The position numbers and the translations under genes are program-made. Shown piece by piece: positions 45,744 through 57,880 of a DNA stretch of 64,000 bases; positions within the stretch are counted from its first letter, which is position 1, and the number at the start of each line of letters is the position of its first letter. The stretch lies in NCBI GenBank assembly GCA_031308135.1, contig JAHLJT010008756.1, positions 63,580,232 to 63,644,231 of the forward strand. Direction: 5' to 3'. A model generated the notes under the pieces. The model saw only the letters and a program-made list of their open reading frames with translations, searched no databases and had not been told where the DNA came from. This DNA comes from Acheta domesticus (taxonomy: Eukaryota > Arthropoda > Insecta > Orthoptera > Gryllidae).

Positions 45744-47849
45744 CGTAGCGGGCCGGGCGGGAGCGACGGCGGGACCGCGCGGCGCACTGTGCCAAACCGG
45801 CGGCCGCGCCGGGAGTGACGGACGCGGCGCGGTGCGGCAGCGGCGACGCGGCGCGGCGCGCGGCGGCCGGGAGCGGCGTGCCGGCGGCGGCGGCGGTGGA
45901 GGCGGCGGCACGCCACGCCCCCTGCTTGGGTGGTCGGGGCCCCCCCGCGACCCCTGGAACAGCAGCGGCGGCGGCGGGGCGATCCGGCGTGACCGGCCAC
46001 CGGCGCTTCGTGGCATCGGTGGAGGTGGTGGTGGTGGTGAAGAGACTGTGGTGGTGGAAGAGGAGAGGGCCGACGCTACGAGACGACGCGCGGCGGCAGC
46101 GGCGTCGGGCTGTGTGACGGCACGCGGAGCACCGCGTCAAGAGGGGAGCACCAAGAGGAGGAGAACACTAGACAGGGAGAGGGGGGAAGAGGGGGGAGAG
46201 GGGAGCAGTCGGCGGAGGGAGGGGGAGACGACCGAGCAAGACAGAGAGAAATCCTTCTCCAATCTCGGCAATGTGGAACCTATGGACCAGGACAGCTAAC
46301 GTTTAATACTTTTATACGTCTTTAAACGCTCGAAACGCGCGCGCACACACACGCGGGAGCCCGCGCACGGCGTGTGAGACAGAGTGCGTGTGAGAGGGAG
46401 AGAGAGAGAGAGAGGTTCACCGGCGGGTGCTTCGGCGCGCACACGTCGCGATCGGCGGTGAGACCGGCGGCGGCGGCAGGCGGGTCTTCTTTTTGCTGCG
46501 CGCCGGAGGTGGTGGAGGAGGAGGAGGAGGCGGCGGCGCCGGTGGCGACGGGGGCGGCGGCGAGCAGCAGCGCTGCGCGGCGAGCGTGTGCCGGCGGCGG
46601 CGGCGGTGGAGGCGGCGGCGGCTGCTGGCAGTACTGGCGCGCGTGTCCTCCCAAGACGCGAGCCGCCACGGTGCTCGCTCTGATCTGGCTGCCTACCGCG
46701 CGCGCGAGCGAGAGAGAGGCGGTCCCTCGCCCGGCAGTCCGGACACACGGTGGCGGCGCTAAACGACGGTCAGCGATGACAACGCCGGCGATCATTCGTC
46801 ACGACTAATGATCCACCGGGCAGCCCCCCTCGTCGCAGAAGATTTCCTGCACGCCTCGGCCTGAAACAACAGTTAAAAACCCGGCGCCCGCGTTTGCTCT
46901 TCGCGGCCGGCACCGGACGAAGTCATCGTTACCCTCCCGGGCTCGTCTGTCAACGCAACGACACGCCCAGTGCCAGCACGATCTTTTTCCTACGCCGGAC
47001 GGGAAACGCTCCATTTATTTCCCGAGGAGTCGAACGGTGATTTCTGCTCCGTTTCTCGGCGCGCCGCCGTTTCCCACGCGAGCAGTCGGGGGCCCGCGGC
47101 GCGCGTGTGTCAGAAGGCTGTCGGCCGCGCGCGCGTGCGGACGTGTGCGAGGCGCGCGTGAGGAGCGGTGCGCGAGCGTGTGTTGCGCACGCGGGGGCGG
47201 CGTCGAGGGGCGTCGCGGCGCCGGTGGTGAGACGTCGCGGCGTCGGCGGCCACGTGCTCGCCGGAACGGCGCGGCGCGGCGCGGCGGGGACGGTGGGTGT
47301 GTGTATTGATTTCTACGGCGCTTTGTGTGTGCACTTCTCAAGTATTTAACCGGCCGCTCGGGAGTCTTTCTGTGCATTTCTCGCGCCGGGAGGCGGCGCT
47401 AACACGGCGGCAAGACGCCGGTGAAGTGGGTGGGTGCCTTTTGGGTTGGACGTGAAGTTTTGCGAGCGGTGACATTTCTTTTATCGGCGGCGCTTCTACC
47501 GTCACACAGCGAGTGAAGTGAATCGGTGCCGATTTTTTTCTATGAACACGCTCCAAGCTGAAGACCACGTTGAAGCAGTGACACTACTACCTTGACACTA
47601 CCGATTTTTCTGTGATACCCCGCCAATACTCAGAGATGCTCTGTGATTTCGATAGAAAATAGCTACAAGCAAGATATATTAGTGGAAAAGTCTTTGGCGA
47701 ATGAGATAATATTGTTAACGTGGTGGAACAATTTGGTGTCAGCTCTAATTTTTGCCCCAGTGCCTATATATTAACATGACATTGAGCTTCAAGCTGTGCA
47801 AGTGACAATCTCGTACATCCATTGGTGTAATTGTGTAAAACAGGTACTT

Positions 47850-48110
47850 AATAATCTCGAGTGACATTCTCATCCTCGCGGCCGAGTGCCAGTCGTGAAC
47901 CCTACCAGAGGTAGAGCTGCGCGTGTTTGAACATCGTGTTCTCGAGTGACATTCTACGCTCGCGAGTCCTGAGCGCGCGAGACGCAGCCGTAAGCCCCAG
48001 CACTCGCGAACCCTTGGGCCAAAGCGCATCCGAGCGTCGTGTTCTCGAGCGCCGACCCACGCTGGCGAGCGCGTGCGGTGCGGGCCGTGGTCGCGCCGAG
48101 CTCCTCGAGC
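47850..48110 (+). repeat. Three degenerate tandem units in the leader
   Basis: CTCGAGTGACATTCT at 47856 and again at 47941, and CTCGAGCGCCGACCCA at 48044, each followed by a CTCGCG/CTGGCGAGCG-type block; the last two are preceded by TCGTGTT. Spacing is 85 and 103 bp. The block sits just before the coding start. Confidence 0.75.
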
Positions 48111-48230
48111 GGCGTGCGTGAAGCCGCGCCGGTCGCCGTGACCGGGCCTCCGTCACCGCCGCCGCGCGCTCGCGCCGAAGCCGCAGTGGGCCGCTTCGGC
48201 ATCCCAGGGCGGCCCATGTCGGCGTGTACC

Positions 48231-48408
48231 ATGGACGACAACTGTTCCCTGCGGCCGTGCGCCACCGACTTTTCCATCGCGGCCATCATGGCCCGCCACG
48301 ACCGCCGCAACCGGAAGCAGCAGGCGGCGGCGGCGGCCGCGGCGGCGGCGGCGCTGGCGCAGGGGACGACGCCCGTCGACGCCACTCCGGACTCGCTCTC
48401 GCCCTTAG
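48231..48408 (+). CDS. mid: First coding exon, midline/H15 (Tbx20-class) T-box factor
   Basis: The start is TACCATGG, a perfect Kozak context; an in-frame ATG at 48216 lies in weak context. The exon encodes 59 full codons plus one base and ends TTAG|GTAATT (phase 1). Residues 14-20, FSIAAIM, are an eh1-type Groucho-recruitment motif; ATDFSIAAIMAR is, as I recall it, the N-terminal signature of insect midline/H15 proteins, Tbx20-class repressors in segment polarity, heart and neural patterning. A basic stretch (RHDRRNRK) and ten alanines (32-41) follow, then a PDSLSPL end like the SLSP that follows eh1 in these proteins. The T-box must lie in later exons. Midline and H15 cannot be told apart here. 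Confidence 0.6.
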
Positions 48409-51400
48409 GTAATTAGACCACGCTGGCTGCTGGCCGGTGGGGAAGCAAATTTTGACCCTACACTGGAAGGTTTTGGCCCAGTGTGTGACGCCGTGTGAAA
48501 TTTTGGGCCCTTTCGGAATGATGCCCCGGTTTTGGTTTCTACACGCGTGGTATTGTGTGGTCGATGGTTCAGCGTGCGTGTAGGCCTTCTTTGGCTGCTT
48601 AGCTTTAGGCGTAAAAAGTTTACGTAAGTTTCATCGCTGTGAAATAAAAATCGCGTCTACAAAACACTTTTTTGGGCACTGCACGTGTTGCTAAGTATAC
48701 GCGATAGTTCAGCGTGCGTTTAGAATGGGGGTATTGTGGTCTTTTAGCATCGTGGTGTTCAGGATTTGAACATTTTATTTAATTTTCATTTCTTCACCAA
48801 ATTAAAATTTTCCCGCTAAACTGTCTGTGTGTCTGGCGCTGTGTGAAACTTTGGAACCTTTTGTAAAGCCGCGATGGGGTCTACACGCGCTGCTGTGAGT
48901 AAACGACGGTTCATGTGATTTAGTACAACTTACAGGTCTTTCCAAAGAATTTTTATTTCAGTTTTAAATCTACGCCAATTTAAAATTAACCGCAGGTCTG
49001 TACAACAAATTGTAGGCGCTGCTCGCGTTGTCAGTGATACGAGCAGATAGTATGATCACTACAACTTTTCATCACCATGCTTTTTAGCATTGTGAGGTTA
49101 TATTGAATTTTGTATGAGCGTGAAAAAAAGACCATACTCTGCCTCTGTGTTTGGCGCCGTGTTCAGCACTTCCAGGACCCTTTTGCCGACCATGGCACAA
49201 GTGATTTGCGCGTTGCTAAGAACGAAAGATGTCAAGTGCATTTAGTTGGTACTATCCTGGACTCTTCAACATAATTTTTAACGCTATAAGATTGTATTTA
49301 AATTTCACATTGCGCCTCAGAAAAATGTTGCGCACGGGTTTAAGACTTACGTGACTTTATCAAATGCATCTGGGGTGACCAATTACGAAGTTGACTCACG
49401 TTGATGGATTTTCCTTGGATGGGTCAGTTTTTTAAGTTTATTTCTAGTACCTCGTGCACAATGCACATTGTCAAACATTCTAAATTTGACATCCGTATAG
49501 TATAGTGTTTTATGTTTCTGAAATGGAGTATTTTTTTAACATTTGTGTAGTTTTCATTCATCTAGATAACAAATTAAAATATCTATACAAATAATATTGG
49601 AGCTGTCGCCTTTAGCGTTGTCGTTAACTGGCGGTGACTACCAATGACTTTTGTACTAGATGGTACATGATAGAATTCCTTGGGACTGAAAGTGTAATTT
49701 TCTAATCACACACTCGTGATATCCGTGTATATTTCTGTAGCAGTTTTCCTCATAACTACTTCAAGTTCGCCTATTGTTGTTTAGTACAAATGTAGACAAT
49801 TATAACAACAGTTTAATACAATATTATTCTGTCATAACGTTTTGGTATTGTGAAATAACTTCTCACATATCTATTGCTCCTAAAAAGCAAGTTGTGAGCA
49901 GAGAAGAAAACATATCAGAAGCGCAGCAGTTTACAAACTTCCATCATTTTCTTGTCCACTTCAACATACTATTTTTCTGCGTACTATTTTTTTCTAACAA
50001 AGTTCTGTGTCCATTTTAGATATGAAACGTTTGCATGCATATAAGTCTTTGGACTGTATATTATTGTATGTACGAATTGTGTATTTAACGTTGAATTAAT
50101 ATAACTCTGACTCTGAGATTACGGATGGAATTTGACCAAGCTTATGAAACATGAAAACACTCTCGACGCTGGCGATGAATGCCTAGATTAATGCCTATTG
50201 TACGAAAAAATATCTTTAATTTCTTGAAAATTGTTTCGAACTTGTTGGAAAACAATTAGACCCCATATTTGATTTCTCTATTTATTTCAGATAGAAATAT
50301 AATTAGGGAACATGATTCCGCTTGACCTGGCAGTATGGAACGATAAGATAGTTCACGCTGAAGAAGTAAATTTACTTCATCAAATGAGTTGTATTTTATT
50401 CACACAGTGGTTTACGGCGCTACAGGAATTTATTCGCCTACCTGAAACCCAGACCATTACCACGCATGCTATCACGGCTGTAAGAACCCTCTTGAGTCCG
50501 TAGAGCACTCACAGCTTCACTAGTGACACACTCGCTGCGTCCATTCTGCACAAGAGCTTGTACTTCCCGCGTGCGGTGGTGCCGGGCGAATCGTGTGGCT
50601 AACACGTAACGAGGGAGGAACGTGAGTATCCGCGTGCATGTGAACTTTCTCAGGTCGACGCTACTCGCACAAGTTGTCAACATCGCTTTCATCTCGGTTC
50701 AGCGCGTTTTCGTATGAGCAGAGGCGTTCTCCGCCAGTATCTCGTAGTACGTTAACGTCCATGAAAGTGCAAGTATGCATGTTGTGCCTTCAGACGTACG
50801 TGATCTTTTTTACTCCCAATTTGAGCAATTTTCTATCAAACGAGGCTTATTGTCTGAAATGTTTTAGTGTTTCATATTGCATGTATCATTGTTTGAATTA
50901 TATCACGTGCGAATTCTCCCCTGAGAACGTGGTTCGCAGTACGCAGGGACATTATGTACAATATCGTATGAAAATGATTGGCTACATATATTTTTGTCGC
51001 AGTACGTGTTCAATTCTCGACTTATCTACCCGCCAAGAAATATAACGTGCTCACTCACGGGGTAACGTTGCGTTGATTGAACGTAAGGTTTGCGGTGAGA
51101 CCAGCGCAAAATATAGTGCGATTCTGAAAGGATGCATAACCGAAAGCATCACGGCGTGCTACCGAACACGCAAACATGTTGCGGTCACTTCAGCTCGGTT
51201 GGCAAAGTAGGGCGGGAGGCGTCGATAGTTGTAGCACGTGCATTTCAAATCCCCGGGGGCTCTTGGCTCTTCACTCAAAAATTCTGCCGCTCCTTCATTT
51301 CCAACCATTAGACTACCGGAGTTACTCAATTTGCGCAAAGAGTGTAAAGAACAGAAGTACAAATTGTAATTAAGACTTCCGGCGGTATTGAAATACTCTG

Positions 51401-54400
51401 TAATTAGGTTAGCTCGCGAAGAAACAAAAGCTGTTGGATTCCTGTGTTGTCGGTTAGACTTGTGAACAAAAGACTGTGTTCTCGCCGGATGGTAGGCCGT
51501 GAAGTCGTTTCGCAGGAACGATTCTAGGTATATTTGTGGACTCTAAAACTTCTAATTTTGTTGCTGGCTATGTTTAAATTTTATTTTTAAACTTACATGG
51601 AAAAAATCTTAAAAATGATGAAAACCTTCAAAACCATTAATACTTTCCATTGTTAATTTTCATCATTAATTTAATTGCGTACAGTAGATTTTCTTGACTT
51701 TCTTAAAAAGAGAAGAAGACGAACAAACATTTTACTTTGTTAGTGCTTGGTGTATTTAACACAATTCGATTTCAGTAACTGGAACCTCCACAAATAAATA
51801 GACTCTTCAAAAATTCTCCTTTATTATTCATTTTCCGCAAATATGATGGTGAATTTTCCTGAGAGGTTTTGTTCCCAATTTAATTAATTTAATTATAGAG
51901 CGCAGATTATTATTTTTTAAACTACCGTGCTTGAAAATTGGTGACAAACAGCCGTTTCTGTGAATATATTATAATCTTGTAGTCTACATAGTATTACGCA
52001 AAATTCAATCTTGGAGTAATGAAAATGTCTAAGCTTAGAATACTGAAAACGTCATTCGAAAATATGTCCACATCACGCACCTACTTGGTTCGTTGACGAG
52101 CCCGCCTAAAGCCACATCTTGTCCCAGTTTTTTTTTAATTAACATTTCTTATTATTTATTCGGAATGTTTGCCTCCCAAGGTTCTGAATGGTTTGTACAT
52201 TTATTACTCAATACAATGACTTCCTAGGGTTACCTCAAAATAAGACCTCGTAATATTGTTTCAACTGCTTTGAAGATGGCTGAATTCTTATTTTCCTCAG
52301 GAAAGATGCAAAGACTGCTATATAAATTATTGTTTAGGCTTTTGGTAAAGATGATAAAGGAGTATGTAGCAAGTCCGTACAATGACGGGAGCAAATTCGT
52401 GGTGAAGAATGGTTGAGGTTCCGATATTGAAATGACTTTGGGCTGCTGCCGAACTGCAGAAAGGAGTAAAATCGGGTTGCTAATTTTCTCATCCATTTTA
52501 TTAAGAATTCTATTGTTATTTCTTTTAGTATGAGTTCATTTAAAGTATACCGGCTACCATTTATTGCTGTCCTCGTAGTTTCGCTTTTCGTACCCGCCCG
52601 CGCTTCGTGCCCGCGGTTGCGCCACGTGGGTTCCCTGATGCTTAATTAGCAGTGGGCTTCTCTGTTTGTCGCTTACTGCGCATGCGTTAAAATCTGCCCC
52701 AACACGGTCTCGATCGACGCCCTAATACGACAGGTGGCGCTGATCGCACAGTGAGTTTAATGATCATCCAACGGGGACGCTGTTGTAGCGCCAAGGGCGA
52801 TGTGCAGCAGTAAAAATTAATTTTTTCATTAAATGTATTTTTCGTGAAGTATTTTATTATTCGATTCGATAATATTTTAGTAGTGATGATCATTTTCATG
52901 TTTCATACGAGAACAAGAATTGATTGTTCATTCTGAGAATTGGCTCCGGCGAATTGATCTTTCATAATAATATGTATTTGTTGTATTTATCCACAATTGG
53001 AAACGTTCTATTACAAAGTTTACTTTATATTCAATCGATTCAAAATTGGTTCGTACTATCCTGTCCATCACATAAATGATTGACTACGATGTCATTCTTC
53101 AACATGTGCGTTTAAGTCATCAGACGAACTTATAAATGTTTAATGAGTTTTTATGTAATTTTTTACTGATTATGCATTTCAAATTAGTCTATGTTCGTAA
53201 TATATACCACTTCTAATTGAATTTAAGAAACAATTTAGAAACTCTTTTGACAAGTTTGTTTAGTCAGTTTTGTGTAGTCATGTTTGTGCAGGTTAAGTCG
53301 TATTTAAAACATAATGTAAGAAAATCCCTCAGACACTTTTACTGTCGAATTTCGTTGAACGAACAACAATAATGTGATTTTATAGATCAGTTTTTGAGCA
53401 GCTAGTACGAGTAATATGTTTTGGTACCGAGAATACCAGAAGAATGTCTGTACCACTTCTGCAAATACAGCAAAAAGAGCCTACAATCTTCACTCAACAA
53501 ATTTAACAGAAATAACTTATCCCTTTAACTTAATTTTCATCAAAACATAGGATATATTAAGAAAATGTCATTCTGAGCCAATATGAAGAATGATACGTGT
53601 AGACTAAAAACACATTACACTGCTTTTTTTGTTACATTTCGTTACGCACAATGTGTTAATAGGAACGGATCTATGTTACCGCAGCTCTACAGTGCGTGAT
53701 GAACGCATCTTTTGACGCGGTGCTGGTGAAGTTAATAACAGCTCCTCAAACTACTGTACGGCCACCCAGTTCGCTGCTCATTAGTTCAGAATATACTTAA
53801 ACGCGATAACTGTCAAAATTCTTCGTTGCTTGGGTAGGATGATGTACTTCGCAGCCGTGAAATTAATTGAGATAGTATCAAAATTACGCCTGCGGACGCC
53901 AAGAGTTTTGATAGGACGGCAGTGAATGACGTTTGAGAATGAATAATATTTTTTGAAGCGGTAAAAGTATAGTTAACCTTTTAAAAATTGTTTACTAAAA
54001 TTCTTTATTATTCTCCAAGGAAGTTTCTGAACACCAAACACTATTTTTTATAAGCAATTTGGCAACGGGTGACGTATATTAATTTATATAACAAGACAGT
54101 TTTCTAGTTATATTTGCTAACAACTACTGTAGAAGGTAAATTCATTTCTTCGCGGACTACCACAGATTTAAAAAAGCACGGCATAAGTAATATTTCCAAA
54201 AAAACTTCATTATTTGTAGCACTGTTTTAATATCTCCGAACACATATTGCTTTTCGGTGCCATAATTAGATTTCTGTCAATTCTTCTAAATAAGCAATAT
54301 TTGTGGAATGATTGTTATAACTTATTTTCCAATTCTTTTTATCCTAACCTAAAACTATTTAACTAAGATAAATTATCATTCTCCATATATTTTGAGTCAT

Positions 54401-56154
54401 ACATTTACTTTGGAAATTTTAAATAGGCTAACGAGACTTACAAATAAAAAGTGCAAATAATTACAAATACTCAAGAAATACATTACTGAATATGGAGAAT
54501 GCTGTTCAATTTAAAATGTCTTTTATTTTTTAACGCCTTTTGTGTATTTACCATTTTCATTTCTCAGGAATACGCTTTAACGAAATATTGAAATAAAAAA
54601 TATTTTACAGCATAACGCTAAGTTGAGCTTCTTACTTGAGAATCAAACAATGCAACCAGTAGTTACAACTTTGCAAAGTTTCTAATCATGTTAATGCCAA
54701 CACATTTGAACATTCTATAAATTTTGAGAACTTCATTGAGTGGTCACTCGGTATTAATGCAATTCCGGAATAGACGGCATACAATCAATCTATCATGAGA
54801 GAAATTTCATTGGCAAAAAACAAAACAATTCAAAAACGCCAAGTTTATTGCTTATAACCTATAAAATGGCACACCATCAATGCGTGATATCCTCTAATTC
54901 TTTTATATTTAATTCAGTAACTTATTGAATAGATGGTTTTGATCAGGGACCCGCTTAGGGAATGAGGGATTAATAAATAATGAATATTTTCTACAATTGA
55001 ATTGAATGGAGTTCATAATAATTTTGACTGTGCTCTCGTTTGCACCCTTGGAAAATAATAATTAAGGGAAACTGTTATACACCCTTTCAACGTAGTGGTT
55101 TGCCCTTAAATTTTAGCTCACTGGGGCTTTCTTCACCCTCCGCCCGTCATCCGGACGACGGAAACGGGAAATAATTAACAATTCTAATGTGCATTATTAT
55201 GAATTCAAATGCTTCATTAGATAATGAAAATAGTTCAAGATCGTGAATAATATCACACTCAAGTCACACATACTTTATTTACTCTTTACATTTTGGTTCT
55301 TAATTTTGGGGGAAGAAATTCGTGTAAAAGACTTTTACTAAATTCTTTGGCTAATATTCAAAGAATTTGTAGATTTGTGATAGATATGAATAGAATATTG
55401 AAAATGCCTTTGGTTGGAGATAAAGATATAATCAGTGTACAACGTAAATTAACTTTTCTTTCGGGCCATGATAAACATTTCAAATTTGCGAGTGTACCGC
55501 GTTATTGTGAAGGACTGATAACAAACCTAATTTGAAAAATATTTATTAATATATAAATTAATATTCTCTCATTGAATCTAATCAGTGAGAGAATTCAATG
55601 TTGTTATTAATTTGAGATAAAATAACTTTATGTACTTTTGACAATAACTGTTTCTTGTCACGAAAAATATTAATATTGCTCGTGAGCAGCTCTGTATTTT
55701 CGCAGACGTAATCACCATTACATCATAACATAATTGCTTGAAATAATGTGTGTAAAATAAATTACAGTTACTGTCAACACTCATTAACGATATATCGAAA
55801 ACTGGCAGTGTCGTTATATTTGTACTTTATTCATAAGCCGGTTGTTTTATTAGACAGCAATTCACACTGTTACCAAACCTTTCTTGAAAAGACCACCGGC
55901 TGATATCACAAAATTTTGGTGGACGACACCTTTCTCCTTTACTGAAAACAGATTAAAACGATACCCAACAGTCCCTTTCATGAGTTCCTTCCCATCGCAG
56001 TAATATAAAATAGCCACATTGTAAGTGCAAATTTCTGCTGCAATGAATAAATAAATAACAATTCACAAATTTATTCACGCATACAATTTTATAAAACAAA
56101 ATAAGCATAGTTAATGAACAGTTTCTTCAAATGGACCGACTTGAGTTCATAAAC
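48409..56154 (+). other. Start of the first intron of the midline/H15-like gene
   Basis: Begins at the donor after 48408. No T-box coding block was found in any frame. About the first kilobase keeps a mixed GC content, then the sequence turns AT-rich. The short ORFs here lack recognisable domains. 50480-50720 is locally CpG-richer without repeats. Confidence 0.5.
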
Positions 56155-56283
56155 GTTGGGTGGTCATCCCTTCTTTATTGGGCGAGGAAAAAAAACAAAA
56201 AAACAACAAGCAGGTCAATAACGTCTTTTCGGCATGGTGGTCTCTCATTTCCATGACTGGAATAGGTCCTTCGCCTCTGAGCC
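56155..56283 (+). repeat. Dispersed repeat D2, copy 1
   Basis: GGGTGGTCATCCCTTCTTTATT, GGGCGAG followed by A-rich sequence, and GGTGGTCTCTCATTTCC align with copies 2 and 3. The most diverged of the three. Confidence 0.65.
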
Positions 56284-56587
56284 TCTGTCAATATATCAAC
56301 CGGAGAATAGAAATTAAATGAACAATTTCGCCTATAAAATTTAACTACATATTGATGGAAACGAGACATACTTTGGTTCAAATAAATTCGTGATATTCTG
56401 CGAAAATGTATAGTCAGAAGGATTACTATTTTTCAGTTCGAGTGGCAACTCTTAGTTGTATTAAATGCTGGTATTGTTCCTGCACTTAAGTTATTTTCTG
56501 TAGTGAGTTTCATGGAAAGACGTTGGTAATATTTTTAACGGTAGTTCAAAACACTTCTCCCAAAGAGAGCTGATCAGGTTTCGTTAA

Positions 56588-56720
56588 CTGTGGGTGATCA
56601 ACCCTTCTTTCCCGGGCGAGAAAAAAAATCGTGGAGCGTCGCAACACCTTCTCCACAATGTGGTCCCTGTCGCCTCCAGTCCGAGCATTGGAGTTTGCGG
56701 GAGCCACTCAGGTCGACCGA
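56588..56720 (+). repeat. Dispersed repeat D2, copy 2
   Basis: GGGTGATCAACCCTTCTTTC, CGGGCGAGAAAAA, CGTCGCAACACCTTCTCCAC, TGTGGTCCCTGTCGCC and GCATTGGAGTTTGCGGG match copy 3 block by block. About 435 bp separates successive copies. Confidence 0.8.
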
Positions 56721-56752
56721 TCTTACACGATGACAGAATTCCAATAAAACAA

Positions 56753-56789
56753 ATATTTGTTTCAAAAAACTATTTTTTGAAACAAATAT
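56753..56789. repeat. 37-bp perfect hairpin
   Basis: ATATTTGTTTCAAAAAA, a CTA loop, and its exact complement. Lies just after D2 copy 2 and may be a remnant of an insertion; no other function is evident. Confidence 0.8.
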
Positions 56790-57026
56790 ACTGAGGCAAA
56801 CGATTATAAATCGTGAGAGGTTTAGGTACAAATAAAAATATGAAATTTTTTGCATATAATAATTATTAAAATAGCATTGCACAATGTATTTAATTACCTA
56901 ATCACTTAGTTTTTCGCAAAAGTGTGCTATTTTCATTCACCAAAATCTATGTCACAACGACCATCTTCTATCACGGCCGAATAAATTTCACACAGAAATT
57001 CTTGGGATTATCCGAGTTCATAAAAT

Positions 57027-57160
57027 CTGGGTGGTCAACCCTCCGTTGCGGGGCGAGAAAAACCAAAAAGGCGGCCAGCGCCGCAACACCTTTTCCACGC
57101 GGCGGTCCCTCTCATCTCGGCTCCGAACATCGGGGCCTGCGGGGACCGACCCGCCGCCGC
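57027..57160 (+). repeat. Dispersed repeat D2, copy 3
   Basis: GGGTGGTCAACCCTCCGTTG, CGGGGCGAGAAAAACC, CGCCGCAACACCTTTTCCAC, GCGGTCCCTCTCATCTCG and GGGCCTGCGGG match copy 2. CpG content is much higher than in the other copies, so it is either younger or has been absorbed into a CpG island. Confidence 0.8.
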
Positions 57161-57435
57161 TGCCCGCAGACATCCATCGCGATGCGGGAGGGTCTGCCGG
57201 CGGAGGTGGGCACGCGGCGGCGGCGGCGGCGCCTCGGGGGTGAATCACGGCCTCACGCCGGCCGCCGCGGCGGTGGCGGTGGTTCCCTTGAGGGCGGCGG
57301 CGGCGGCAGGCGGCGGACGGCTAACGAGCGATGCAGCTGCCGCCGCCGCCGCCTCCTTCGTCGCCGCCGCCGCCGCTGCCCGCGGCCGGCTCGCGCGCCG
57401 TATTGTAAAATGCAAAGCGCGTGCGGTCGGGTGAC
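57161..57435 (+). repeat. CGG/GCC-rich patch
   Basis: Dense GGC/GCC trinucleotide runs (57210-57235, 57285-57315, 57340-57385) with open frames in several registers on both strands. No splice-bounded coding exon is supported. Could be an intronic CpG island or alternative promoter of the midline/H15-like gene. Confidence 0.6.
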
Positions 57436-57460
57436 GGTGGGTGGTGGATACGTGGACGGA

Positions 57461-57880
57461 GCTAGTGGGTGGGTGGGCTAGCGGTTGAGCAGGAAGGCGG
57501 TCGGGTGGTTTGGTTGCGGGTCGGGTGGTTGGGTTGCGGGTCGGGTGGTTGGGTTGCGGGTCGGGTGGTTGGGTTGCGGGTCGGGTGGTTATGCTGGCGG
57601 TCGAGTGGTTTTGCTGGCGATCGGATGCATGAGTTGGCGGTGGGTAGTCGTGCTGGAGGTTAGCTGGTTGTGCTGGTGTTTAGGTGGTTGTGGTTGTGCT
57701 GGTAGTTAGGTGGTTACGCTGGCGGTGGGATGGATGTGCTGGTGGTTATTTGATTTGGCTGGCTTTCGGGTGGTTGGGCTGGCGGACGAGTGGTTGAACT
57801 GGCGATCGGGTGGATTGAGCGGGTGCTTGGGCGAGCGGGCATTTGGTCTGGGGGTTAGCAGACGGTTGGATGGGTTGTCT
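57461..57880 (+). repeat. 20-bp G-rich minisatellite
   Basis: Five consecutive near-identical 20-mers (TCGGGTGGTTGGGTTGCGGG) begin at 57501, followed by about 300 bp of progressively degenerate GGTGGTT/GCTGGCGG units. G-triplets recur every few bases, so G-quadruplex formation is likely. The + frames read as Gly/Trp/Val repeats, which is an artefact of the unit. Confidence 0.93.

Larger units (their letters stand above)
44761..48230 (+). promoter_or_regulatory. CpG-rich promoter and 5' leader domain
   Basis: About 3.5 kb of GC- and CpG-dense DNA leading to the coding start at 48231. It contains a CT-rich run (44995-45060), GCC/CGG runs (45165-45190, 45880-45910, 46500-46620), a GAGA run (46394-46413) and CA/GT stretches. 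Such islands usually mark developmental regulator promoters. Start site(s) cannot be fixed; part of this is probably transcribed leader, with upstream ATGs (45684 in strong context, 46262, 46776). CAG|GTACTT at 47843/47844 could be a leader splice donor. Confidence 0.6.

Noticed and set aside
45564..46795. Several 130-190-codon ORFs on both strands
   Set aside because: Same GC-driven openness; poly-Gly, poly-Pro and poly-Arg stretches from GGC/CGG repeats.
50312..50503. 63-codon ORF after a CAG acceptor-like site as exon 2 of the T-box gene
   Set aside because: No T-box or midline-like residues, phase not compatible without an extra stop, and composition is ordinary.
56924..57481. 185-codon ORF
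   Set aside because: Crosses the D2 repeat and the CGG patch; composition is repeat-driven.
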